Of a stretch of DNA of 64,000 bases, positions 23,773 through 36,100 are shown piece after piece (positions within the stretch are counted from its first letter, which is position 1; each line of letters opens with the position of its first letter). The stretch lies in assembly GCA_020284085.1 (NCBI GenBank), contig JACEVL010000209.1, positions 437,001 through 501,000 on the forward strand, written 5' to 3'. Below the pieces are notes generated by a model. It did not search any database. It worked only from the letters and a program-made list of their open reading frames with translations, and was not told where the DNA came from. The translations under genes and the position numbers were made by a program. This DNA is from Aporrectodea caliginosa (taxonomy: Eukaryota; Annelida; Clitellata; Crassiclitellata; Lumbricidae).

Positions 23773-23855
23773 AATGTTCCGTTTATGTTGCGAGTAACCA
23801 GTTAAAAGCAATAATATTGCTTTTAACTGGTTACTAGCAACATAAACGGAACATT
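23773..23855. repeat. 83-bp near-perfect palindrome upstream of CDK10
   Basis: Two 41-base arms (AATGTTCCGTTTATGTTGCG... and its complement ending ...CATAAACGGAACATT) are separated by one base at 23814, with a single mismatch. It lies 262 bp upstream of the CDK10 start codon. It could be a tiny palindromic MITE or an extruding regulatory hairpin. Confidence 0.9.
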
Positions 23856-24117
23856 ATATTTTAAGACCTGTTTAGTCTTGCCAGGAACCGGCTTGCAACT
23901 CCCGTCTTTTTGGAACCCCACACGAGATACTTCCATATTACACAACCCTAAGCATGTACTTCACCAACTCCTGCATTAATTTGTATATAGGGAAGCTTGC
24001 TATTATCTGTGTCTGTTATAAATGTAAGATTTTTATAGTTGTGAGTTATTAAGGGGATTTTGATTTTTAATTAGAGGTTAATCAGGCACTCTGCTGTATT
24101 TTAGATTGTAGATTCTT

Positions 24118-27100
24118 ATGGCCAGTAAAGAGCCAGGCGTTGGGAAAGATGTCGATGATGATGATAGTCCATCACTATCTGGGACAGGAGGGAACTCAGG
24201 ACTTTTGGTCTCCATAAGTACTGGCAAACACTGGCAAATTCCAGAATATCTTAAGGTTGGTAGACTAATAACTGTATAAAAAATTGGGATCAAATATACC
24301 ATAATTATAAGGTAAATATGTGGCATACATACAGTTTCACTGAACTATAAGTTCAACAGAAGTTGATAGCATGTTTGGTGTTATATCAGTATGTGTCTAT
24401 AGTGTGTTTGATCTGTAATCTGATGGTTGCTAGTTTTATAATAATAATAATCTTATTTTTTATTAATTCAAACCGACAAACGCAGTATGATTACAATTCA
24501 GTCTGAACGGATGATCACAAGTTATTACAGGAGTCAAATTTAATGTATACAACAGCAATGCAAGGCGCCCATCGCGTCCTACATATCATTTTACCAACGC
24601 GCCATCTCTCGAATGATAGGCTGAGTGGACCTTTGAGAGGATTGTGGGAAGTGATCCCGCTTCCAACTGCTCTTCACGCCAATGATGTTATCATTACTCT
24701 ATGGACCCCTCTACTGAATAGAGTCCATTTGATGACCCTGGACAACCTGTTTGTCCATCACCACATTGGTTGTTGGGTAATTTTTTGCCATTTCGATGTA
24801 TTATTTATCTACATTTTTCCAGAGGGGGGCTAAATAGGAAAATGTGATGAGTCATCACTTGCAGACCGATTGTGCACATTGACCATTTATAATGGTAACT
24901 GAGATTTGCTTGCCACTTATTGACTTTGAAAGTCTTCTTTGACTTTGATAAAATTGTTCTTGTTGTTTTGACAGCCTGGTAAATGTCGAAGTATAACGGA
25001 ATTTGAGAAGTTGAATCGCATTGGAGAAGGCACCTATGGCATCGTTTGTACGTTCAGTTTAATACGATACTTGCAACAGTCAATCAATCAATCAGTGAAA
25101 CTTGATATAGCTCCCCTTCAAGATATCTACTCAGAGGCGCTCTCGGCCCAACCACGTCATGTAATAAACATCTTGTATAGTTATATATCTACTCAGAGGC
25201 GCCCCGGCCCAACGACGTCATGTAATAAACATCTTGTATAGTTATTATTCATTTATTTGTGTGGTGATCCCTGTAGTATAATTAAAATTGACAATAACTT
25301 GATAATTTTATTTAAGAATTAAGTATGTTTTATATAAAAAATGCCATCTTGACATCTACACCTCTTTCCTCTCCGCTGACATCTACACCTCTTTCCTCGT
25401 CGTCGTCGTCATCGTCTTCACCTTCATCCTCGTCTGAAATGCCCTCCAGCTGCCTCTCTGGTCTTCGGACAGCGCTCTGGAATGCATGATCCCTCTCCGA
25501 TAAATTTGCTTTTATTGGTCACACTCTTCTCGAGCGTCAACTCGATATCTTCGCTGTCACCGAAAGTTGGCACCATGGATCTGACGATGTGCCGATTTGT
25601 CGTGCTGCTCCGCCTGGCTACTCCTTCTGCGACCGTCCAAGACCTGCCCTTCTTGATGGACAACCTGCTCGTGGTGGTGGCATCGTCGTATACCTTCGCT
25701 CTACGCTTCGTTTCTCCCGGATTGTTCTCGATATGGAAATTACTTCGTTTGAGGCACTTTGTATCAGTATTTCGACCTCTCGAGGCTCGTTAACATTGCT
25801 AACTGTCTACAGGCCTGGCTCTGCTGCGCCCACGGACAGTTTCTTTGATGAGTTCTCTTCTGTATTAGAGAGCCTCATCACTCGCAATAGTCAACTGTTA
25901 ATCATCGGTAATTTTAACCTACACTTGGAAGACCCTTCTCTACCTCCTTCAAGCCGATTTCTGGATCTTCTAACACAATTCGGCCTTCGTCAACACGTCT
26001 CTGGCTCTACACATCTTCAAGGCGGTACTCTTGACCTTGTCATCACTCCTGAAGACGTTATGGTACCAGATTTAAAAATCCGTCCGCCGACGCTCTCCGA
26101 TCACTCTCCTATTGAATTCTCTATCCCTCCTCTTCATTCACAACCCATTCATGCTCTCCGGTATCTTCGTGGATGGAAGTCTCTCGACCGAGGCGCCTTC
26201 AGTGAGGCTTTGCGAAACTCGCCTCTCTTCTCCTCTACCTCGCAACTAGATACTCAGTCAACTTCACAACTCTACGATCTCTACTCCTCTACGATCAGCA
26301 ATCTTCTTGACAAGATGATTCCACTCCGTGGTATCAAGATTCGCGTTCGGCCACTTGCCGTTTGGTTCGACCGAGAGTGTCATCAACTGCGTCGTCGAAC
26401 CCGCTGTCTTGAACGACGTTTTCGTCGTTCTAGAGATCCAGCCGATCGTCTCGTCTGGATCAATCAACTGCGCTCCCTTCACCGTCTCTATCGTCAGAAA
26501 GAGGCGGCGTATTGGGAAGATTTGGTCAACAGGAACTCAAAGAATCCAAAACGTCTCTGGTCCGCTATCTCCGGTCTACTGGGTCGATCTTCTAGTACAT
26601 CCGCGAATCCTTCCTTCTCAGCGGACGATTTTCTACTGATGCTTACAACTAAACTGGATGGGCTCCGAAATTCCACAGCTGGTTCACCACCACCTTCCTA
26701 CACTACCACTGAGTCGGTGTTCAAGGACTTTCGACCTATCCTTGAACCTGAACTGCGTCATCTGCTTTCTACATCTAATTTAAAATCATGTGAACTTGAC
26801 CCCCTTCCCCCGTTTGTTATAGTAGATGTACTAGATGACATTGTTCCCTTCCTTCTCTACTTGTTTAATAGGTCTCTTTCAGAAGGTCACCTTCCAGCAT
26901 CCCAGAAGCGTGCTATTGTGTTTCCCACTCTTAAGAAGCCCAACCTGGATTCTAGCATATGCCAAAACTATCGCCCTATTGCAAATCTCTCCTTTCTCTC
27001 AAAGACTTTAGAACGACTTGTTTCTCTGCAACTTCTTCCTTACCTTGAGCAGTCAGGCCTTCTACCGCCCAGACAATCTGGCTTTAGAGCTCACCACTCA

Positions 27101-30100
27101 ACTGAAACTGCTCTTCTCTCTCTTCTCTCTGACATCTATTCTGCTATGGATAAATCCCACGTTACTCTCTTAGCACTTTTTGATGCATCTTCAGCATTTG
27201 ATATGGTAGATCATGATATTCTATTACATCGCCTTGAAATTTCCTTTGGTCTTAGTGGCCTTCCTCTTCTTTGGTTTCGCTCCTATCTTACTGATCGTAC
27301 TCAAATGGTTATTCTAGGAGACTCCCGCACCTCATGGGTACCTGTTAAAGTTGGAGTCCCACAAGGATCTGTGCTGGGTCCACTTCTTTATATCTTGTTT
27401 ACAGCCGATATTCCTCTTCTCTTTGCTAAACACTCAGCCTCTGGTCACCTCTATGCTGATGATGTCCAGGCCTTTGTTCATGGCCCCTCTTCTCATCAGC
27501 TTGCTCTTTCCCAATCTATTGAATCTCTTTCTGCTGATCTCAATTGTTGGATGTCCTCTAATCGTCTTTCACTCAACTCTTCCAAGACTCAATTGATCTG
27601 GCTTGGCACTCGCCAACAGCTAATTAAACTTGATTACGATTTACTTGCCAAGCAGTTCCCTCAATTTACTTTCTCGACAAATGTCCGTAACCTGGGTGTT
27701 ACTCTTGACAGTACTCTTTCTTTCTCTGCACATATCTCTAATCTCTCTCGGTCCAGTTTTTATCACTTGCGGCGTCTACGTGCCATTCGACGATCTGTCC
27801 CCTCGCCGATTTTTTCTTCCATGGTTCATGCCTTTGTCTGTTCTCGCATTGACTACTGTAACTCGTTACTTATGGGCCTACCAAAACTCCGCCTGGCTCC
27901 ACTGCAATCAGTACTTAATTCTGCTGCTCGTTTAATTGCCCGCCTACCTCGTTTCTCCCATATTTCGACTTTCATGACTCAAGACCTTCATTGGCTTCCT
28001 CTAACTGCTCGAATTCAGTTTAAAATTCTTTTTCTTACGTGTAAAACGTTTTTAGGTCAAGCTCCACGTTACCTCTGTGATCTTATGAGACGGCCTATCT
28101 CAGCTACCTCTGGACGTCCTCTCCGCTCTTCTGACCATCATGACCTTCTAGTTCCGAGGTCTCGGACTGCCACAGCACAGCATCGTGCCTATGCCTCCGT
28201 TGGACCTTTGCTGTGGAATGACCTCCCTGCTTTAACTCGTGCTGTAATGTTATCTGGAGGTACCACTGTTTCTGCTCGTTCTCTTAAGACTTTTCTTTTT
28301 TCGAGGGGCCCTTCGCACTGGAAGCGCTTCTGATTAGGTTGTACTGCGAGAGGCGCTTTATAAGTCCATAAATAGAATAGAATAGAATACAATAGAATAA
28401 AAAATGCCATCTTCTTTCAAATTTATTGTTCAGTTTAAGAAAGCTTTTCTAAAGTTTCTGGATATTAACATTTAACTGTATTCACAGATCGAGCATTAGA
28501 CAACAAAACCAATGAAATTGTGGCATTAAAGAAGATGAGAATGGAAAATGAAAAAGAAGGCTAGTATAATTTTAAGATAAACCTGAATTTTTAATTATTT
28601 CAGGTGTCTAATGTTGCCCCGATGACTGTGTTGCCCCCTGCTTGAACAGTGATTCAAATTGATTAATTTTGCTAATTTATAACTGGTATTACTGTTTCTG
28701 TAATGGGTTGCGGTGTGCCAACCCAGTGTTTCTTCAATAAACGAATATTATTATTATTATTTACTCTGAATTGATCTATTCTAATGTTAGAACTTCTATA
28801 GCACTATTGTACTAATGCAGTAAGGATCTAGCTTTGATGTTCCAAAACAGATTGTAGTATATTGAATTCAAAGGATTTTCTAATGAAGCAGAAGAGCAAG
28901 CTAAAGAGTTGAGTAAGAGTATTCTTTTGACAGATGCATTTTGGACGATTGAAGTCCACTTTTAGCTTTAAATTATGACTTATTTTGGTTAAAGAAGCGG
29001 AACAAACTGAAGGTATCCTCTGACTTCATTTTGAAAACAATTAAAAGTTGACCAAATGAAATTGGTACCAACAAGATCAGTCTAGCAATCTAGAATTTTT
29101 TCTCTACTAAAATAAATTTTTTGTTTAGACAAAACATTTCTCTGAGTTAAGTTCTGCTACTGAATTTGTCCTAATCTACTGTTGTGTGTATTTTGTGGTT
29201 AGGATTTCCGATTAGCGGCCTGCGTGAAATCAACCTCCTACTGAACATACGACATCAGAATGTTGTGCAGCTGAATGATATCATTGTTGGAAGACACTTG
29301 GAAAGGTCCTTAAAACTAAATTATTTTAATGAGAAAAGTCAGCATTCAACATAATGTCTGCTTTAAATTCTTCTCGTCGGTTAAGGCTAATCCGATGTGA
29401 GATTTGTGGAGCTCTGGACTCGAGACATTCATATTTGTAAAGTTTTACTTACAGTGTACATTACATTTCTTTTTGCATTTACTGCAGTACCTGGCATAAG
29501 TAAAATATTAATTATTACCAGTTCTCTGTATCTGAACATGTGAAACAGTTGTAATATGTGGCTGTTGTGACTTCTCAATTTCAGTTTGGCTTCTACTTAA
29601 GGTTTGTGATAATTGTTTGTGAGGCTGATAAAAGAAATAATTTTTGAATTTCCTAACTCTTGCGAGTGCTTATTAGAGATCATTTTTAAATAGTTTGTTA
29701 ATTGGAACCAGTTTACTTTAACTTAAGGTGTTTTAACGTGTTTCCTGGAAAAGATCTTACCTTCTGTTACCGTATTTTACCTTACCTTACCTTTACCCAT
29801 TTTAGATAATTATGTATGTAATCATTCTACATGATGTAATGTATGTGTGCTTGCTTGTCAGTTATAAGAAAGGCTACTTATTTACTTACTTACCTTGTAT
29901 CTATGTTTCCAGATAGTTCCATGACACCTTTAAGATACAGTCAAGGCTGTTGGAACTTGGCTATCTAATATGTATAAAACATAGATTTTAAATTTTTAAG
30001 CTAATGTCTCCATAGTTGTATCCGGTAAACAGTTTTCAAGGAACGTTGTTACAGAAAGTCTCTCTGGTGTGTAGCAGAAACGTCTCGTACTGAAGTCACC

Positions 30101-33100
30101 TTAAGTCACTTGATTTTACCAATTGGTAATGGAAATACCCAATGCCTTAGAGTGGAGATTGAGCATGTTTTTGTGTTGTCTTTCTAAGTACTGAAATTTT
30201 CTGTTAACTGCAGTATCTTTCTATTGATGGAGTACTGTGAACAAGATTTGGCAAGTCTTCTGGACAACATGCAGCAACCTTTCACAGAAGCACAGGTGGG
30301 CACCATTGAATTTCAATGTTTTAGGTACTCGTAAATAGGCTATGTATATTTATCTAGTGCCTTGTGTGACATCCCAAGGATAATTAAAGCATTGTTATTA
30401 AACAGATCTAAAGAGATGTGTGACCTAGGTTGAAAACATTTCTTGTCTCTGGTTTTCAGTGAAAAGTTGTTCCAAACAGATTGTTCAATGCATGAGAAAA
30501 CATGGTGTGCTCCAGTCAATGTTGTTTTGACACAGGACCAGAGAGCACCCTCAGATTCAAGTAGAAGGTTTCAGAAAGTTGGTCCAGGGCACGAGCAAGC
30601 GCAGGGTGCTCAATTCATTATTATAGGACTTTGATGTAGGAACCTTGAGCTTTCTGATCCAACATTCATTCATTCATTCAGTGCCTTTATATAGCACCAC
30701 TCCAGTATAACTACTCAGAGGCACTCCTGACCGACCTCGTAAGAAAAAGCCCGTTTTCAAGTGTTTGTAGAAACTGCATGCAGAATCCATAGCTAAGACA
30801 TGATGCAGATCAAAAGGGAGACCATTCCACTGAAAAATGCAACGCTGCATTGTCAAGATGCATGCAAAAGAAACAACTAATTCACCCCGAACAGTGGAAT
30901 GCAGATTTCTACGGCCAGGTAATCCTGAAATTGGGCAGCACAGCTCGCATTCCCCAATTGTCTTTACCAAACCCAAATCATACATGTTGGGATGATGCGG
31001 GCACATCATGCTTTCTCGTGCTTTGGACCATCCTCGTGGAACAGTCTACCATTAAACATATGAACTACTTCGTTGTAGACAGCTGAAGAAAGATTTAGAA
31101 GCAGTTTTTTATGCACTTCTTTATATCCATTAGATTGCCATGCTAAGCGCCCTTGTGATGTTCTTAAAAGAAGCTTTACATAATATAGCCAGGTACATAC
31201 ATACTTTTACATAGTCAAGTCCAGTTTCTGAGAACTGTTGATGGTTTTCATAGGTGAAATGTATAATGATGCAAGTTTTCGAAGGACTTGAATATCTTCA
31301 TCATCGCTACATAGTACACAGGTTAGTCAAGAACTTACACTATTTAAGTATTATGGTGGAGTAGTGGTATATATTATGGTGCTGTAATGCAGAACTCTGG
31401 TATAGTATTACTGTAGTATCCTGTGTTGTAGTAGATAATGTGATAATTAATTTTAGTATTATTGCTATTGACAGTTTCATGACTTTTCTTATGTTCATGT
31501 ACAATATCTGACAACACCACGGACGTGAGGTTTTCATGTAAGCATATAGATATACTGCATTATTTTTTGAAGATTATCTAAGGTGTTCATCTCAGTCTGC
31601 ATTACAAGGTTAATGCTCAACCAGTCGAGCATTATGACAGACACGTAGATGATTGTAAATTTGTGAAGGAGATTGCTCAGTGAATCTACAGAAGTTTATT
31701 TTTGTGTTTTTTAAATTGCAGGGATCTGAAAGTGTCGAATCTGCTGATGACAGATACTGGTTGTGTTAAAATTGGTTTGTATTCCATAGCTCAAAAATTT
31801 ATAATGTATTAGCAATAATGTATTAGCAATGCATTCTTATAATTCTCATACTTTCCCTCTTTGTCGCACCCCTGAAATGACTTGTCGCACCCCTGGGGGT
31901 GCGCACCCCAGTTTGGTTACCCCTGGTGTACAGTTAATGTACTCACTTTATAAATGAGTTAACTAGATAATGCAAGGGAAGAGTTTCTGTCTTAGCAAAG
32001 ATTTTAAAGCGGTCCAGTTGTAAGGAAACTTAGAGAGTTTTTCTTTGACAATAAAACATGATTTGTCTCTTGAACTTTCCATATGTTTATTTAAGTTTGT
32101 TTATGTTTATTTGTGTTTATTTCAGCTGATTTTGGTTTAGCCAAGAAGTATGGTGTTCCTCTTCAACCTATGACCCCGAAAGTTGTCACTCTATGGTTGG
32201 TGTGTGATGTGCTCATCCATGATCATTGTCAGTTCTTTAAATTTCTGTCTTTTATGCCATGAATCACTATGACTGTGCCATAAAAGTTTTGAGATGTGCA
32301 TTCTGGTAGTTTATCCCTGCATGTAAACACCCTAATGCCAGTCACATTTATGGTACCTATGCCACTCGAATCAGCCATGGATTTTGTACTTCATTTTATC
32401 ATGCCTTTCTTAATTATAGTCTAGTCATTTAATTTCATATTCGCATCATTTTATTTATTAATATTTATCTCTTATTTATTTTAGTTTAACTTGTTTCAGG
32501 TTTTTCTTTACTGCTGTTACTTGGAAGAGCTTTGATAGCCTGATCTGTTTTGAGCTTCTTAGCTTCATTTAATTTATTGATCATTTTGTTTACAATTTTA
32601 CTTTCTTTTATTAAGGTTATGTTTAGATCATTTGGAATGACCCGGATGAAATCGGACTATGATCCCTTGTTTCGGCCATTTGTACCTTAATGACCTAAAC
32701 CTATTTTTATGTTATATTAGACTTAGTGGCTGGATTGGTGGAGTCATTAGAGTAGTCTCGTTTCCTATTTGGGATTAAGAGATATGAGAAAAGATGGTGA
32801 ATTTTCTCCCTCACTGCCTCCTCCTCCTCCGACATTGGTGTACAGTTAGTGTACTCATTTTATAGATCAGTTAACTAGAGGGCACTAGTGGAAACGAATT
32901 TGTGAGATATCCTTCTGTCTTGGCAGGGTCTTATAAGCTGTGAGGAAATTTACCATCTTTGTCATTTTTTGCAGTCAGTAAATTAAGATGATTTAATTTA
33001 ACTTGTGTCCTTTAGGTATCGTGCCCCAGAACTGCTGCTTGGCTCCAAAATTCAAACAACTGCCATTGATATGTGGTACGTACTCTACTACTGAAGGGTG

Positions 33101-36100
33101 TTACTTTTTTAACATCTTTCTGAGTGTCAAGTGTCATGATCACTTCACTGATGTTATTTTATATCTAATTTGACTGCTGAATTTTTTAACTGGTGTACAT
33201 CACCGTTTTATTTGGCATCAGTAGTTTTTTGGCACTATAGAACGTGCCATTATTAATTATTATTATTATTGTTATTGTTAATTCAAAATTAATTTTAAAT
33301 TCACTGACTGAATTTATTTGAGCAGATCAGTGTTAGCATTTACAAATTTAGACACGGAATTGTTGTTAAGCTACAGATGGAGACATCATGTACTATTGGT
33401 TCAATTCATCAATAATTTTATTGCAACTATTGCTGAACTGTCTGCAAAATACAGTGACTTGTAAAGCTGTAAGTAACTTGTAAATGTGTAAACTGACTTG
33501 TAAAGACAGAAACTAACTGATAAAATTCTCATCATAGTTGTCCTTGGCACACTGCATTGAACACAGCTCATGCAGTGCCAGGTTTATGCTATCTGAAGAA
33601 TTCTAAATGTCTGCAGTTCAGCAGTTTATATAGCATTATATTAAATAAAATGTTGTGTGCTTCATTTCAAGGGCTGCTGGCTGCATATTGGGTGAACTAC
33701 TAGTCCATCGGCCGTTATTACCGGGAAAATCTGAAATTCAACAAATTGATCTAATTATCGAAATGTTCGGTACGCCAAGCGAACAGATTTGGCCGGTGAG
33801 TTTAGCTAATTAATTAATTGATGCATAATTAAAGTTCTTAATATTTTTTTTAATTAGCCAAGTATAAACAGAGAATAACAGATTATACTGAAAATCGACC
33901 TAATCCTTTAATGACTAGAAGGTACAGGGAAAACAATACAGCTCGTAGTTAAAGTTTAAAGCAAGAAATAATATATGGATATTTCGAATTATGGCTTGGT
34001 ACCTGAGATGTTGGCATAGTATTGTAGAATTCATTAGATAAGGTTTAGACTTGGTAGAATTTGGCTTTCACCATGTTTGTGGACTTGGATAATGTCTGTT
34101 TACAACGGATGGTTTTCGTTGATCAGTTTCTACATGTGTCCTTAGAAACTGCAAGTGAAAACCTTCTTCAGCTATACCTGCATCATTCATTCATGGCAGT
34201 TAAATTTAATGCATACTTTGTTATTTGTAACATCCTTTTATCTCATATAAATGTTCCCCGAAATGTCTCGGAGCCACACAAAAGCTGTGTCAAAGAGACG
34301 GCACAGCTCTAATGAGCAGTGCTTTTGAGTAGTTGTTAGAAGATGATTCACAAGCATCCAAATACATGCATGCTACATTAGTGTGGCCCAAACTTCCACG
34401 GCAAAATTTTTTGTTGAAACTTGCTGCTCCACAAGGCTGCCCTTGTTCCACTTGACAAGAAGACTATGTGGTGAAAAAATTGAAGAGATCTGAGCATGTT
34501 TAGAGGTCGCGCCATTTTGACACTTTTTTAGAAATCGCAAAAACCGCACGTCGCGTTTTAATAGCTACATTATAAATTAGGATTAACACCATGAACTCCA
34601 AGCACCTTCTTTCTAAATCATAATCTAGGTGTCAACTGTATTTCAGTAAATTGAAGAACAATAAGCTTACTTACGAATAAAAAAGCTTGTTTTCAAGTTC
34701 TAATTGTCTTTAGAAAATGGTTGCTGAATTAGAGGTAGGCCTAATATATAAATTTTGCATGCTAACTTATAGACTAAAGTTTTCATATGAATTCGTTTAA
34801 TTTACAATTGGATTGTTCTCTATTGCTCCTCATACTGCTAAATTTGCATGATTAAAGTTTTTTTTTTTATTTGTGAAGCACTCCTTAACTGTGAAATACA
34901 ACGCATGCCTTTTCACTTTTTATAATAAACGCTTATAGGCCTATGTAGCAAAAACAGCAGCTATCATTGCATCAACCAGGAGTTCTCCAAAATTTTGGCT
35001 GTTAGGGATGCCTAACAAGGACATTCTTGGGTCTGGACTACCAAGAAATGGGGCTATGTTTCATCACCAAAATGAGTGATTCGGGTGTTAGCTAGCTGCG
35101 GAAGTCGTATGACGGTTACAGTCTGCTGAAGAAGAATAGACTTAAATTCAAGATTTCTGCCGACTCAAAGAGGGACAGTTTAAGGTCGATTTAAATTAAC
35201 TATTTGACATCTCGCGGAAAGAGGCAATGACTTTGATGACAAGTCAAGAGGACAAGCTCTTTCTAAAAATGAGAAAAAAGATCCTTCAAGTTTGTTGCCA
35301 AAATCTTGACGAACAGAGAGACTCGCAAGAATTTCAGCGGCGCTCAAGCGGCAGTTGGAAAGTAAGAGTAAGTAGCCGATCAATTGCAACTAAGTAGTGT
35401 TGTTACAATTCAGTGATTTGAAGCTTCTTGCATAGTTCCTTCAATACTCAGACCGTGTCATCAAAGAAAAAGCAGTGGAGGCATTCAGTCGTCTTCTCTG
35501 GTATTTCACCGTGCACCCTGTGCCACGTGCTTTGTTTGATGAGAAAACAGTGAAACATCAAGGCCACTATGATGAAAACATTACTTACCCACCTAATCAG
35601 CTATCCACGAAACGGCTGGACAGGAGATCCTTTGACCACCACACTACACTGGAGGCGTATGTCACAAGGAGTTCTTTAAAACTGCTTGGTCGTCTTACTA
35701 TCCATGGTCAAGAACAAGCCAAAACTTTCCTATCGAAGCTTTCTGCTCTCTGACCATTGAACCCTACATTCCAGTCGATGAAGCCTAATGTCAAACTTTT
35801 GATGTAGTCAATGACTGTGCAGAACGTGGAGTGGCTCTGATCTTGTCTCACAATGATGTACTAACTCAGGATGAGTCACAGAAACAATACTTGTTGCAAC
35901 ATGACTCCAGTCATCGCACAATGATTTCTTTTCCGACAAAGAGCAAAATGAAATAGTAGCGGTTTTCGCGTTTTCCGGCACTTCAATGACGGTTATTTAT
36001 GCAGACTGGAAAACTACTTTCATAATAAAAATTATATTGCATTACAAATTATTTGCATTTAATGCACTCTGACTAAGCAGTAACACTGCGGTATATATTT

